A stretch of DNA of 64,000 bases from PALSA-693 sp963702305. Its GTDB lineage: Bacteria; Actinomycetota; Acidimicrobiia; Acidimicrobiales; Palsa-688. Positions 17,243 through 27,075 of this stretch are shown one piece after another. Both the position numbers and the translations under genes were made by a program. The notes under the pieces were generated by a model. It ran no database searches. It was not told the origin of the DNA and saw only the letters and a program-made list of their open reading frames with translations. How positions within the stretch are numbered: the stretch's first letter is position 1; each line of letters opens with the position of its first letter. The stretch is from the NCBI GenBank assembly GCA_963702305.1, contig CAVPBX010000007.1, forward strand, positions 248,001 to 312,000. Direction: 5' to 3'.

Positions 17243-18055
17243 TCAGGCGACGGCCTGGGCGACGCCTTGGATGACTCGGAGTCGCCCGCTGGAGAAACCG
17301 CGAGCGAGGTTGTTGGCCTTTTCGGCGAAGTTGTCAATGAAGGTGTGCAGTCCGAGCGGTCCGGGAGGGGCAGACAGGAAGCCCTCCATTAAGGGTGCCG
17401 ACTGTTCGGTGAGGTCGTTCCAGTGGACGACAGCGAATCCGGCGGTGCCGATGGCGGCGCGCAACTGATCGGCGGAGGCGAGGTGGCTGAGTTCGGGCTG
17501 GTCGGCCCACGGGAGCGGGTAGTCGAGCGGTCCCGGCGTACCGGCAACGACGTCCCAGATGGCGAGCCGGCCTCCCGGGACGAGCACCCGGCGGGCTTGT
17601 TGATAGAGGCGGATCTTGTCGGCCACGTTCATCTGGACGTGTTGGCTGATGACCACCTGGAAGCTGGCCTGGGCGAAGGGCAGGTCGGTCACGTCTCCTT
17701 GACGGACGGTGATCCGGTCGTCCAAGCCGACGAGCAGATTGAGCCAACGGGCTGTATCGCAGTATTCCGCCGTGAGGTCAATGGCGGTGACGTTGCAGCC
17801 GAACTGGTCGGCGAGGAACCGGGCGGTTCCGCCGATCCCGCTGCCGGCGTCGAGAACGTCGTCGTGGCTGCTGATTTCGGCCAATTCGGCCAGTTGGCTG
17901 GTGGCGATTCGGCCCAGGGTGTGGAAGTCCTCGAGCATGCCGAGGTCCGCGGGTTGTAGGTGGCCGAGGTCTTTGCCGGCGGCGAGAAGGGCCCGTTCGA
18001 TGTTGCGCCGGGACAGCCCGGTTGAGTACTGGCTATCGATCTGAATGGTCTTCAT
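17243..18055 (-). CDS. class I SAM-dependent methyltransferase
   Basis: This 270-residue Rossmann-fold methyltransferase has motif I VLDAGSGIGGTARFLADQFG, an acidic strand end TAIDLTAEYCDTARWL, motif II/III DLPFAQASFQVVISQHVQMNV and VLVPGGRLAIWDVVAG. The overall pattern is like the UbiE/gamma-tocopherol and sarcosine-glycine types, but the substrate is unknown. It lies 26 nt downstream of the DHA2 exporter gene on the same strand, so the two are probably co-transcribed and may handle the same compound (inference). Confidence 0.82.
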   Translation of the reverse strand: MKTIQIDSQYSTGLSRRNIERALLAAGKDLGHLQPADLGMLEDFHTLGRIATSQLAELAEISSHDDVLDAGSGIGGTARFLADQFGCNVTAIDLTAEYCDTARWLNLLVGLDDRITVRQGDVTDLPFAQASFQVVISQHVQMNVADKIRLYQQARRVLVPGGRLAIWDVVAGTPGPLDYPLPWADQPELSHLASADQLRAAIGTAGFAVVHWNDLTEQSAPLMEGFLSAPPGPLGLHTFIDNFAEKANNLARGFSSGRLRVIQGVAQAVA

Positions 18056-18081
18056 CTCTGATCCTTTCGGGTGAGGGGAGT

Positions 18082-19665
18082 TCAGGCCGTCGCCGGGCAG
18101 GCCACCGGTTCGGGCATCGCCGATGGAGCCGGCTCCGATGCGTCAGCGGCGGGCAGGCCGGGGCGGCTGGGCAGGAGGCCGGCGACGAACGCCGCTCCGA
18201 GCACGCAGATCCCGCTGGCCACGAAGCAGGCGGCGTGAAGCCCGTCCATAAATGAGGCACTCACCGCGCCCCCAAAGGCGACGCCGGGCGCACCTGGGAT
18301 GTGGGCCGCGATGGCCCGGCCGGCCCCGAAGCTGGAGGTGGCCTTCTGCACCAGCGCCGACGACAATCCGCCCGAGTGACCGCGCAGATGGCTGGCGTAC
18401 AGCGAGGAGTACACGCTGCCGAGCACGGCCACACCGAGGGTGCCGCCGATCTCGCGGGTGGCGTCGTTGACCGCTGAGCCGGCGCCGGCCTGCTCCGGTT
18501 TGACGACCCCCATGATCGACTCGGTCGCCGCCGTGGATGTCAGCCCGAGGCCCGTTCCCATGAGCACCATCTGCAACGCGATCAGGTCATAATTCACGAG
18601 GGAAGTGGACAGTCCGATCCACAGGAAACTGGCTCCGAGGGACAGCAGACCACCGGCGGCCACGGCCTTGTTGCCGATGCGCACGACCAGCTTGGAGCCG
18701 ACCACCGACGAGATGGCGATGCTGAAGGCCACCGGGAGGATGCGCACGCCAGTGGACAGTGGGCCGTAGCCCCGCAGCTGCTGGAAGTACTGCGTGATGA
18801 GGAAGATGAAACCGAACAGCGAGAAGAACGCCACGGTCACCGACAGGCTGGCCGCCGAGAACCTCAGGTTGGCGAACAAGCGGACATCGAGCATGGGGGC
18901 GGTACGGCTGCGCTCCCACCGGACGAACAGGGCGATGACCCCCGCGGCGGCCACGAACCCAGCGATGGTGCGGGTCGAGCCCCAACCGTGGCCGGGCGCT
19001 TCGATGACGGTGTAGATCAACGCCCCGAGGGCGACTATCGACAGGCCCAATCCGGTCCGGTCCAGCGGGGCCAGGCCGTCCAGGCGCGAGCGAGGCACGA
19101 ACAGCCAGGCGCCGGCCAGAGCGGCTACCGCCACCGGGATCAGGGCCACGAACACCGAGCCCCACCAGAAGTGCTCGAGCAGCACCCCGCCGATGATCGG
19201 TCCGGTCGCCACGCCTATGCCGGTGACGGCGCCCCAAGCGCCAATGGCGGCGGCTCGGGCCTTGCGGTCGGAGAAGGTGTTGGTGATGATCGACAGCGTG
19301 GTCGGGTAGATGAGAGCCGCGGCGGCGCCCATGGCGAAGCGGGCGGCGATCAGTTCGCCCACGTTGGTGCAGAGGGCGGCCAGCAGGCTGGCCACCGCGA
19401 AGCCGCCCAGGCCCACGGCCAGGGTCTCCCGCCGCCCGTAACGGTCGCCGATGTTGCCGCCGGCCAGGACCAGGGCGGCGAAAGCCAGGTTGTAGCCGTC
19501 GACCACCCACTGCAGGGAGCTGGTCCCCGCCCCTAGTCGCAAGTTGAGGGTGGGCAGGGCGACGTTGACGATGGTGGTGTCGAGGTTGATGGCGTAGGCG
19601 GCCACGAGGACCACAACCAGTACGATCAGCGATTGCCTTCGATGCGATGTGGGCATAGTCAACAT
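18082..19665 (-). CDS. DHA2 family MFS drug exporter (EmrB/QacA type)
   Basis: This 527-residue, 14-helix proton-coupled exporter has the DHA2 signatures: LDTTIVNVALPTLN in helix 1 (motif D1), GGNIGDRYGRRE in the helix 2-3 loop (motif A), and the helix 5 WGAVTGIGVATGPIIGGVLLEHFWW segment (motif C). These transporters expel antibiotics or dyes. The ATG at 19665 has AAAGGG upstream. A divergent TetR gene starts a few bases away with the shared motif GTCAACATT repeated, so TetR repression is likely. Confidence 0.9.
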   Translation of the reverse strand: MLTMPTSHRRQSLIVLVVVLVAAYAINLDTTIVNVALPTLNLRLGAGTSSLQWVVDGYNLAFAALVLAGGNIGDRYGRRETLAVGLGGFAVASLLAALCTNVGELIAARFAMGAAAALIYPTTLSIITNTFSDRKARAAAIGAWGAVTGIGVATGPIIGGVLLEHFWWGSVFVALIPVAVAALAGAWLFVPRSRLDGLAPLDRTGLGLSIVALGALIYTVIEAPGHGWGSTRTIAGFVAAAGVIALFVRWERSRTAPMLDVRLFANLRFSAASLSVTVAFFSLFGFIFLITQYFQQLRGYGPLSTGVRILPVAFSIAISSVVGSKLVVRIGNKAVAAGGLLSLGASFLWIGLSTSLVNYDLIALQMVLMGTGLGLTSTAATESIMGVVKPEQAGAGSAVNDATREIGGTLGVAVLGSVYSSLYASHLRGHSGGLSSALVQKATSSFGAGRAIAAHIPGAPGVAFGGAVSASFMDGLHAACFVASGICVLGAAFVAGLLPSRPGLPAADASEPAPSAMPEPVACPATA

Positions 19666-19696
19666 TCTGCTACCCTTTGTGGGCGGTGTCAACATT
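19658..19696. promoter_or_regulatory. direct repeats at divergent MFS/TetR start, candidate operator
   Basis: GTCAACATT occurs at 19658-19666 and again at 19688-19696, 30 nt apart. The first copy covers the start codon of the exporter and the second covers the start of the TetR gene. A regulator bound to both would block both genes. The assignment to the neighbouring TetR is inference. Confidence 0.45.
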
Positions 19697-20342
19697 GCCG
19701 GGAAAAAAGAATGAACTCCGCGCCTACCACCACGGTGATCTGCGCAACGCACTGGTGGAGGCGGCCGTGGCTGCCGCCCGGGTCAACGGCCCTGAGGCCG
19801 TGGTGGTCCGGGACATGGCCCGCCAGGTGGGCGTGTCGCACAACGCCGCCTACCGGCATTTCGCCAGCCGGGAGGACCTGCTCACGGCGGTGGCGGAGGT
19901 GGGGCTTGGCGGTCTGGCTGCCACCATGAGGGACGAGCTTGACGCCACCCCCCGCCGGCGGGATCCGGCCGAGAGGGCCAGGCAACGCCTGCGCGCCATC
20001 GGGCGGGCCTATGTGTCATACGCGATGGCCGAGCCCGGGCTGTTCCGGACGATCTGGGCCGCGGCCGAGTATCCGAGCGTGCCAGCAGGGGCCGTTCCCT
20101 CCGATGACATCGCCCAAGCCGAGACGCCCGATCCCTACCTGATACTCAATGCCATCCTCGACGAGCTGGTGGACGCCGGTGCCATACCCGCGTCCCATCG
20201 TCCCTATAGCGAAACGGTCGCCTGGTCCGCAGTTCACGGCCTCTCCATGCTGATCATCAACGGACCGCTCGCCGGCATGCCCCCCGCCGAGATCGACCAC
20301 TTGCTGAACCGTCTCTGCGACGTCATCGACGCCGGGCTATAG
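19686..20342 (+). CDS. TetR/AcrR family regulator with WHG-type ligand domain
   Basis: This repressor of about 218 residues has the DNA-binding region YHHGDLRNALVEAAVAAARVNGPEAVVVRDMARQVGVSHNAAYRHFASREDLL, the version usually paired with a WHG/TetR_C_33 ligand domain. The latter is seen as RAYVSYAMAEPGLFRTIWA and WSAVHGLSMLIINGPL. The start is not certain: GTG 19686 or TTG 19677 or 19695 are possible. It is divergent from the DHA2 exporter and probably controls it. Confidence 0.87.
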   Translation: MSTLPGKKNELRAYHHGDLRNALVEAAVAAARVNGPEAVVVRDMARQVGVSHNAAYRHFASREDLLTAVAEVGLGGLAATMRDELDATPRRRDPAERARQRLRAIGRAYVSYAMAEPGLFRTIWAAAEYPSVPAGAVPSDDIAQAETPDPYLILNAILDELVDAGAIPASHRPYSETVAWSAVHGLSMLIINGPLAGMPPAEIDHLLNRLCDVIDAGL

Positions 20343-20355
20343 GCGGCGCCGACTC

Positions 20356-21435
20356 CTACCTGGCAGAGGGTGCCTGCGACCCTGTCGGCGGGTGGAGCAG
20401 GTTCCAGCGTTTCTCGCGTGCCACCCGAGGTCGGTCCGCCGGGGTGGCGGGTGGGACCGTGCCGTCCGATGACAACCAGCCGCGGCGGCGGAACATGGCG
20501 AGCAATGCGGCTGCGGTCAGGAGTTGCAATCCGACGCCGACCACGAGGAAGACCGGCAGGGTGGCCAGCCGGTTGACCATCCACGCGAAGTTCTGGCCGA
20601 AGAATCCGGTCAAGAAGCTCATCGGCAGGAAAATCGTGGCGATGATGGTGAGCTGTTTCATGACCACGTTGAGTCGGTTGGAGACGGTGGACAGGTGGGT
20701 GTCGAGGGCGCCGCTGGTCAGATCGCGGTAGCTGTCGACGAGGTCGCTGATCCGAATCAAGTGGTCGTACAGGTCACGGAAGTAGCGCTCGGCGTCGGGG
20801 GTCATGCCCGGCAGCACGTCCGCGCCGCTCAGCAGGGTGGCGAACATGTCCCGCTGGGGGGTGACCACTTTCCGCAGCGCGATCAGGGACCGTTTCATGT
20901 CGAACAGCCGGCCCAGCTGCTGCTCGGTAGGTCGCTGGAGGATCTCGTCCTCCAACTCGTCGATCTGGTCGTCGAGGTTGGCCAGCACGGGGAAGTAGCC
21001 GTCGACCAGGGCGTCGACCACCCGGTAGAGCAGCATGACGTGATCCGGGTGGCCGCTGCCCTGCTTTCGCAGTCGATCGGCGAGGGCGACCAGGTCCAGG
21101 CACGGGTCGTGGTGGACGGTGACCAGATAGTTCTCGGTGTAAAAGCAGTGGACCTCCACCATCTCCCCGCCCGGCGTGGCTCCGTACACCACCAGCAGCG
21201 CGAACCCGTCGTAAGTGTCGAGTTTGGGCCGTTGCCCGAAATGCTCGGCGTCCTCGACCGCAAGCGGGTGAAACCCGAACGTGTCGCGCAACAACACCGC
21301 CCCGGTGTCTTGGTCCAGGCCGGCCAGGTCGAGCCAAAAGCGGGCTGAGGAGTCGATCAGGGTTTTGACGTTCTCCGTGGTGACCTCCCGCTCGGAGCCG
21401 TCCACCAGGATCAGATGACCTTCCATGTCGGCCAT
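20356..21435 (-). CDS. CorA family magnesium/divalent cation transporter
   Basis: This 359-residue protein has the CorA order: a cytoplasmic alpha/beta domain (FHPLAVEDAEHFGQRPKLDTYDGFALLVVYG), long stalk helices (DELEDEILQRPTEQQLGRLFDMKRSLIALRKVVTPQRD, STVSNRLNVVMKQLTIIATIFLPMSF), the pore motif LTGFFGQNF, and a second C-terminal membrane helix. The pore signature is GQN instead of the classic GMN, a common variant in actinobacteria. The start is ATG 21435 or 21426; upstream extension into the divergent glycosyltransferase was rejected. It probably imports Mg2+ or Co2+. Confidence 0.9.
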   Translation of the reverse strand: MADMEGHLILVDGSEREVTTENVKTLIDSSARFWLDLAGLDQDTGAVLLRDTFGFHPLAVEDAEHFGQRPKLDTYDGFALLVVYGATPGGEMVEVHCFYTENYLVTVHHDPCLDLVALADRLRKQGSGHPDHVMLLYRVVDALVDGYFPVLANLDDQIDELEDEILQRPTEQQLGRLFDMKRSLIALRKVVTPQRDMFATLLSGADVLPGMTPDAERYFRDLYDHLIRISDLVDSYRDLTSGALDTHLSTVSNRLNVVMKQLTIIATIFLPMSFLTGFFGQNFAWMVNRLATLPVFLVVGVGLQLLTAAALLAMFRRRGWLSSDGTVPPATPADRPRVAREKRWNLLHPPTGSQAPSAR

Positions 21436-21501
21436 TCTGTCCTGCCCCCCGGCCGGCGCATGGGATACGAATGTGCAGATCGCTTCGCGTAGCCTCAGAT
21501 C

Positions 21502-22662
21502 ATGCGGGTGCTCGCAGCGTGCTCGCTCGGCGGCGCTGGTCACCTCCAGCCACTCGTGCCGTTCCTGGACGAGGCGCAGCGAAGTGGTCACGAGACGCTG
21601 GTGGTCTGCCCTCCAGCTTTGACCGCCATGGTCGAGGAGACCGGCCATCCGTACCAAGTCGGCGACGAGCCTCCGGAGGCGGCGGTCCGCACCATACTGG
21701 AGCGGCTTCCGATCGTTACCGCTGGCGAGGCATCGGTACTTGCCAACAGGGAGCTGTTCGGGCGGCTGGCGACGACCGCGATGTTGCCGTCGATGGAGCG
21801 GGTGCTGCAGGACTGGCGGCCCGATATCGTGCTGCGTGATCCCTGCGAGTACTCCTCGGTGGTGGCGGCCTTGCGGCTGGGGATCCCGACCGCGCAGGTC
21901 GCGATCGGTTTGGCCGAGACCGAGTGGGCCTCGATCGATGTGGCCGCGCCAGCACTCGAGGCTCACCGCCAAGGCCTGGTTCAAGAGCTTCGTCGTTCGC
22001 CGTATGTGACACGGTTCCCGGCCACGCTGGATGAATCGCCGTTCCCCGATACCCAACGGTATAGCGAGCCGATATCAGAACGGCGTGCTGCGTTGCCGGA
22101 CTGGTGGGCCGGTTCGAGCCCACCGCTGGTGTACGTAAGTTTCGGTACGGTCCTTGGCTACATGACAATCGCGGATGAGGTGTACCGGACGGCGATCGAT
22201 GCCGTCGCCGGACTCGACGCCCGCGTGCTGTTGACCGTCGGCCGTCGCTTCGACGGGTCCCAGCTCACCGAGGTACCGGATCAGGTCCACGTGGAGGCCT
22301 GGGTCGATCAGGCCCAGGTACTAGGTGAGGCTGAACTGGTTGTCTGCCATGGCGGATCGGGGACCACGCTCGGCGCCCTGGCCGCCGGTGTGCCCGTCGT
22401 GGTCGTTCCGGTGTTCGCCGATCAGTTCGCCAACGGCCCCCGGGTGGCCCAGGCCGGAGCCGGTCTTCTTGTCGATACCGGCCGGGACGCCCACGGACGC
22501 CGACGCCCACCCGACCGAGGCGACGCTGCCGCCATCCGCCGGGCCATCGAGACGGTCCTCGCTCAACCTACCTACCGCGATGCCGCCCGGGCAGTCGCCG
22601 CCGAAATGGACGCAGCACCCACTGCCAAGACGACCCTCGAGGAACTCCTGCTTCGTCGCTGA
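21502..22662 (+). CDS. glycosyltransferase family 1 (UGT/MGT-like)
   Basis: This 386-residue GT-B enzyme starts MRVLAACSLGGAGHLQPLVPFLDEAQRSGHE and has the C-terminal nucleotide-sugar site VCHGGSGTTLGALAAGVPVVVVPVFADQFANGPRVAQAGAG, the form seen in macrolide, glycolipid and rhamnosyl transferases. It transfers a sugar to a hydrophobic acceptor that cannot be named here. It is divergent from corA with only 66 nt between. Confidence 0.87.
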   Translation: MRVLAACSLGGAGHLQPLVPFLDEAQRSGHETLVVCPPALTAMVEETGHPYQVGDEPPEAAVRTILERLPIVTAGEASVLANRELFGRLATTAMLPSMERVLQDWRPDIVLRDPCEYSSVVAALRLGIPTAQVAIGLAETEWASIDVAAPALEAHRQGLVQELRRSPYVTRFPATLDESPFPDTQRYSEPISERRAALPDWWAGSSPPLVYVSFGTVLGYMTIADEVYRTAIDAVAGLDARVLLTVGRRFDGSQLTEVPDQVHVEAWVDQAQVLGEAELVVCHGGSGTTLGALAAGVPVVVVPVFADQFANGPRVAQAGAGLLVDTGRDAHGRRRPPDRGDAAAIRRAIETVLAQPTYRDAARAVAAEMDAAPTAKTTLEELLLRR

Positions 22663-22720
22663 CTGTGGCGTTGCCGGGGGCTGAATCGCAAGGGAGCCTC
22701 CACCGCGGTCGGCAAGCTGG

Positions 22721-24884
22721 CTATTCGGACGGCACTGGAAAGTGGACCACGATGGAGGTTCCCGCTCCGGGGGGACTGGTGACGGTCATGGTGGCGCCGA
22801 GGGCGTCGATGCGGTCTCGCAGACCGAGCAGCCCCGAGCCGCGGGACGGGTCAGCGCCGCCGACGCCGTCGTCAGAAACCGACAACCGGATGCCGCCGTT
22901 GAAGTCATCGACGTCGACGATCACGACCGATGCCTGCCCGTGCTTGGCCACGTTGGTGAGGGCCTCGGCGACCACGTAGTAGACGGCCACCTCGATGCCC
23001 TCCGGCGGGCGGGCTGGCAGGCGTAGGTCGACCTCCACGGGGAGCGGTGCCCGGCGGGCCAGCGTTTTCAGGGCGGGCCCCAGCCCGCCCGGGGACAGCA
23101 CGGCAGGGTGGATGCCCCGGGACAGCTCCCGCAGCTCGCCCAGCACGTCCTCGAGTTGCCCCGCGACCTCGCCGACGTCGGCGTGCAGGACCTCCAGCTC
23201 GGCGGGGATCTCCGAGGCCAGCGATCGCAGCTTCAGCCCCAAGGTCACCAGCTGCTGCTGGGCGCCGTCATGGAGGTCACGCTCGATGCGCCGGCGGGTG
23301 TCGTCGGCCGCGGCCACGACGCGCCCGCGAGGCGGTCAGTTCGGCGCGACTTTCGGCGTTGGCGATGGCCGCGGCCACTAGCTCCGTGAAGTGGGCCAGG
23401 CGCTCTTCGGTGTCGGGGAGCAGGTGCTGCTCTTCGGTCGAGGAGACCGCCATGAAACCCCACAGGCGGCCCTCGACGGTGACCGGCGCCGCGACCGCGG
23501 AGCGGATGCCAAGCTGGTGCAGGGTGACACCGAGGGGGCCGGTGGCCTCGGCATAGTTGTCCATGCGGGCTGGACAGCCGGTCTCGAAGACCAGCGTGGC
23601 GAGGTTGCGCCCGGCAAGGGTGAACTGGGACGCCGGTCGGAAGCGGGCACCTGCCCGGCCCCAGGTGGCCACGAAGGTGATGCTGCCGTCGGGCTCGAAG
23701 CGGGCCAGGTTGGCGAACTCGACGCGAAGCAGCCGGCCGACCTCCTCGGTGACCGACTCGAACACCTCCTCCGACGCGGTCCGGCGCGCCACCAGGGTGG
23801 CCACCCGCCGCAACGCCGCCTGCTCTTCAGCCAGACGGGCCAGCTCGGCGCGGCTCTGCGTGCTCGCGATGGCCGACGCCAGCAGCTCCGTGAACTCGGC
23901 CAGGCGCGCCTCGGTGTCCGCCGGCAGCGGCCGCTCCAGGATCGAGCCGGCGGCGATCACGCCCCACAAGCGCCCCTCGACGACGATCGGCGTCGCGAGC
24001 GACGAGTTGATACCACCTTCGCGGGCGGCGGCACCGATCGGGCCCGCAGCAATCTCGGCATAGCGGTCGACACGAGCGGAACGGCCGGTCTCAAACACGA
24101 TGGTGCCGAGGTTGTTCTCCCCAAGCGTCTGTCGGCTCCCAACGGGAAAGAGCCTTCTGGCCCGGCCCCAGGCGGCGACGAAGGTGATGGTGCCGTCGCC
24201 CTCGTAGCGGCAGATGCTTGCCAAGTCAACCCCAAGCAGTTGCCCGACTTCCTCGGTGACCGCGGCGAACACCTCCTCCGGCGGTGCCCCACGTGCCACC
24301 AGCGTCGCCACCCGCCGCAACGCCGACTGCTCAGCTGTCTGCTCGGCTACCTTCACCGCGAGCTCGTTTCGGGCCTGGCGAAGCGCTTGTTCGGCCCTGG
24401 TGCGCTCGACGATGAGGCAGGCGTTCCGAAACGCGGTGGCGGCCGCATTGACGGCCACGCGCAGCAGTAGTTGCTCAGTCACGGTGGGAAAATCGGCACG
24501 GTCACAGGCCGCGGCCACGACGCCAGCGTCGGCATCGAGACCGACGGGCATGACCACGCCACGGCCCAGCCCGGCACCATCAACGCCAGCAACGATCTCC
24601 ATCCCCGACAGCTCACCGGCCCCGGCTAGATACCTGTCTGTCCATCCCGGAAATGCCTTCCAGGCCTCCCCCCGGGTGGCCTCAACTGCTTCCGCGGTCC
24701 GGGGATCGCCCAAGCGCACGTATACAAAATCCAGCTGCAACAATCCGATCAGCGTGTCGACCAGACCAGCCGCCACCGCGCCCGGCTCCCGACCGATCCA
24801 CGCCATCGGGATGGCGGAAAGGGCCACCAGATCCCGGAGTACAGTGCGCAATCCCACGATCTCCGGATCGACATCAATAGGCAT
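22721..24884 (-). CDS. GAF-domain sensor histidine kinase, frameshifted
   Basis: The first frame (ATG 24884, stop 23277) encodes three GAF-like sensor domains, roughly residues 10-160, 190-340 and 360-510. The last two are near-copies of each other, each opening ALRRVATLVAR and then TEEVG. The reading should continue into a HisKA_3 and HATPase_c part, but that lies in another frame (22721-23317): RRIERDLHDGAQQQLVTLG with the phospho-His, and VSDDGVGGADPSRGSGLLGLRDRI. The junction near 23318-23326 has a net shift of +1 (two bases missing would restore the usual ARxVAAADDTRRR). The start is next to the MEDS gene stop (TAGATG). It looks like a NarL-type two-component kinase. Confidence 0.8.
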
Positions 24885-25538
24885 CTAGGGCGCCAGCCCA
24901 CCGGTCTGGTCGGCCGACCGCCGGGCCCGAATCTCGAGCAGGAACTGGTCCGGCGGGACGAAGAATGGATTCTCCAGAAGCAGCCCGCCCATGATCACCA
25001 CCGGATGGGTTCGCAGCGCGTCGAGGACGACGCTGCCACCAAACCTCGACAGGTCATAGGCGCAGATGACCGCATCCTGGTATTTGACAATCACGTGGTT
25101 GACCAAGGCCTCGAACTCGATGAGGTCGTCGACGCCTGGTAAGTCAACCAGCGCCCATTCCATGTGAGCCAGGAACCTGGTCTGGGCGTACCCGGCGGCG
25201 GGACCGGACCGAAGCACCTCTTCGAACGACGCCAGCCAGGCGTCCTGGTCGAAACGACCGCCCCGCAGCGGCCCCTCCTGCCACGGTCGCACCTCCAACT
25301 GGCCCGTGCCCATGGCCTCCCCCACATCGATGCCCGCTTCCCCGAGCCGCCTGAGATGGTCCTCCCGTAGCCCCGGGTCAACCAGATGGAACGCCTTGTC
25401 CCCCCGGACGAGGCCGTCCTTGATAAACGAGCCAAGCACCTGGTGCTGCTCGTCCAAGCTGTTAAAAAACGCGCACACGTGGCGATGCTGGCCGAGGGGG
25501 ATGCCACTAACCCGCACAGACCTCCCGGTGGTCTCCAT
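24885..25538 (-). CDS. MEDS-domain (DcmR-type sensory) protein
   Basis: This 217-residue protein has the MEDS pattern: HVCAFFNSLDEQHQVLGSFIKDGLVRGDKAFHLVDP, then WLASFEEVLRSGPAAGYAQTRFLAHMEWAL and AVICAYDLSRFGGSVVLDALRTHPVVI. MEDS domains sense small molecules, often in two-component or anti-sigma systems. The ATG at 25538 has a good GGAGG 6 nt upstream. Its TAG abuts the ATG of the GAF histidine kinase, so the two are translated together and probably form one sensory unit. Confidence 0.8.
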   Translation of the reverse strand: METTGRSVRVSGIPLGQHRHVCAFFNSLDEQHQVLGSFIKDGLVRGDKAFHLVDPGLREDHLRRLGEAGIDVGEAMGTGQLEVRPWQEGPLRGGRFDQDAWLASFEEVLRSGPAAGYAQTRFLAHMEWALVDLPGVDDLIEFEALVNHVIVKYQDAVICAYDLSRFGGSVVLDALRTHPVVIMGGLLLENPFFVPPDQFLLEIRARRSADQTGGLAP

Positions 25539-25697
25539 ATCGCACCTCCGCAGCCTGGTCCTGAGCGGAGCCAACCTCTGCCGTCGAGTATAACCACCCA
25601 GATCGTGGAGAGATCCCGGCTCGGAGTGGCTGTGCTCGTGGCGTTTTCCGGTTAGCTGCAATGTCGGCGGCCCCCGACGCTGGCATGCTGAGAACAA

Positions 25698-26088
25698 ATG
25701 GCTCTGCGCGCCCTGATCGTTGACGACAATGCCGAATTCCTCGCGGCGGCCCGCGAAATTGTTGCAGCGCGAGGGGATCTCCATTGTGGCCGTGGCGTCG
25801 ACCAGCGCCGGGGCGCTCCCTCTCGTGGAGGAGCACGACCCCGATGTCGTCCTGGTCGACATCAACCTAGGAGACGAGAGCGGCTTCGACCTCGCCGAAC
25901 GCCTCAGCCCGGCCGCGGGTCGGCGGTGGCCGGTGATCCTGATCTCGGCCGACGCCGAGGCCGACCTCGAGGATCTCATCGCCGCCAGCGTGGCCGTCGG
26001 ATTCGTGTCGAAAACGCGGCTCTCCGCCAACGCCATCTTCGAGCTGCTCGACCGGGGCGACCGGGCCGGAGGATCACAGTCGGGCTAG
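25698..26088 (+). CDS. response regulator receiver protein, frameshifted
   Basis: The first frame begins MALRALIVDDNAEFLAAAREI, the normal start of a receiver domain. After about 20 residues the pattern continues in another frame as LLQREGISIVAVASTSAGALPLVEEHDPDVVLVDINLGDESGFDLAERLS, with the phospho-accepting Asp in VLVDINLG, the conserved ISADAEADLE, and the Lys in FVSKTRLSANAIF. Deleting one A in the GAAATTG near 25756-25761 makes a single reading of a stand-alone receiver of about 129 residues. It has no output domain. It faces the MEDS/kinase pair and may be its partner. Confidence 0.75.
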
Positions 26089-26247
26089 CTCCCGGGTAGG
26101 ACAACCTGTGGCCGATTGCAGGTGGCACCAATGCCGCCGGTCGGGATAGCGGGCACAGAGGAATGCGGTTGGCTTCGATGACGCCGGACCGGGCGAAAGC
26201 GACGCTGGATTGCAATCACCCGCATGCTGACTTCAAGGAGGAAACAT

Positions 26248-26964
26248 ATGGCTGCCGTTGCCACCACAGACCAAGCGAGACTCCGAGCCCCCGCCGCCAC
26301 CCCGGCGGGGGCGCACGAGAAATACGCCGACGCGGCCCGGAAGTTTGTCGTCGAGGGGATCGGCGCGTTCTTCCTGGTGTTCGCGGTAACTATGTCCGGG
26401 CTCACTCACAGTACGTACACTCCGCTGGCAGCCGGCGCCACTCTGATGGTCATGGTCTATGCCGGTGGGCACATCTCCGGTGGTCACTTCAACCCGGCCG
26501 TGACCATGGCGGCGCTGTGGCGTCGACGAATCGGGATCGCCGACGCCGTGGGTTACTGGATCGTCCAGCTGGCCGCCGGCGCGATCGCGGCGGGGGTCGC
26601 CCTCGCCGTCGTCAACCCCGGGACCGTCAAGGCCCTGCACCCGGTTGGGCACGCCGTGGTGGCCACCGCCTTGGTGGAGTTGCTGTTCACCTTCGCGTTG
26701 TGCTGGGTGGTGCTCAACGTGGCCACCAGCAAGGACCATCCTCACAACGGGTTCTACGGCCTGGCGGTGGGCTTCACCGTGCTGGGCGGCGCCTTCGCCG
26801 TGGGCAGCATCTCGGGGGGCTCGTTCAACCCGGCGGTCTCGCTAGGTGCGGCCACCAGCGGTCTGTTCGCCTGGTCGACGCTGTGGCTCTACCTGGTCGT
26901 CGAACTCGGCGCCGGCGCCCTCGCCGGATGCACGTTCCTGCTGCTGAACCCCGGCGACAAGTGA
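26248..26964 (+). CDS. aquaporin / MIP family channel
   Basis: This 238-residue channel has six membrane segments and two half-helices. NPA motifs are at residues 82-84 (HFNPAVT) and 194-196 (SFNPAVS). The second is followed by Val instead of the Arg that forms the selectivity filter in classical aquaporins. The start ATG at 26248 has AAGGAGG at about 26235; the earlier in-frame ATG at 26224 lacks one. It lies just upstream of a catalase with a terminator-like hairpin between. Water, glycerol or H2O2 could be the substrate. Confidence 0.85.
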   Translation: MAAVATTDQARLRAPAATPAGAHEKYADAARKFVVEGIGAFFLVFAVTMSGLTHSTYTPLAAGATLMVMVYAGGHISGGHFNPAVTMAALWRRRIGIADAVGYWIVQLAAGAIAAGVALAVVNPGTVKALHPVGHAVVATALVELLFTFALCWVVLNVATSKDHPHNGFYGLAVGFTVLGGAFAVGSISGGSFNPAVSLGAATSGLFAWSTLWLYLVVELGAGALAGCTFLLLNPGDK

Positions 26965-26973
26965 GCCGGCCCG

Positions 26974-27012
26974 GACAGGCCGAACCCCGACGGGTGCCAG
27001 CCCGGCCCTGTC
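26974..27012 (+). terminator. hairpin between aquaporin and catalase genes
   Basis: GACAGGCCG (26974-26982) pairs with CGGCCCTGTC (27003-27012) with one bulged base and a 20-nt loop. No T-run follows, so it could be a weak terminator or a processing site. Confidence 0.4.
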
Positions 27013-27075
27013 AACCCTGAAAACGGTCATGGGCCCACCACAGCCCAGGCTTCTATTACCAAAGGAGACATGTGA

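Noticed and set aside
20356..22056. Long N-terminal extension of CorA
   Set aside because: The extra part lies over the divergent glycosyltransferase gene; CorA is complete from 21435.
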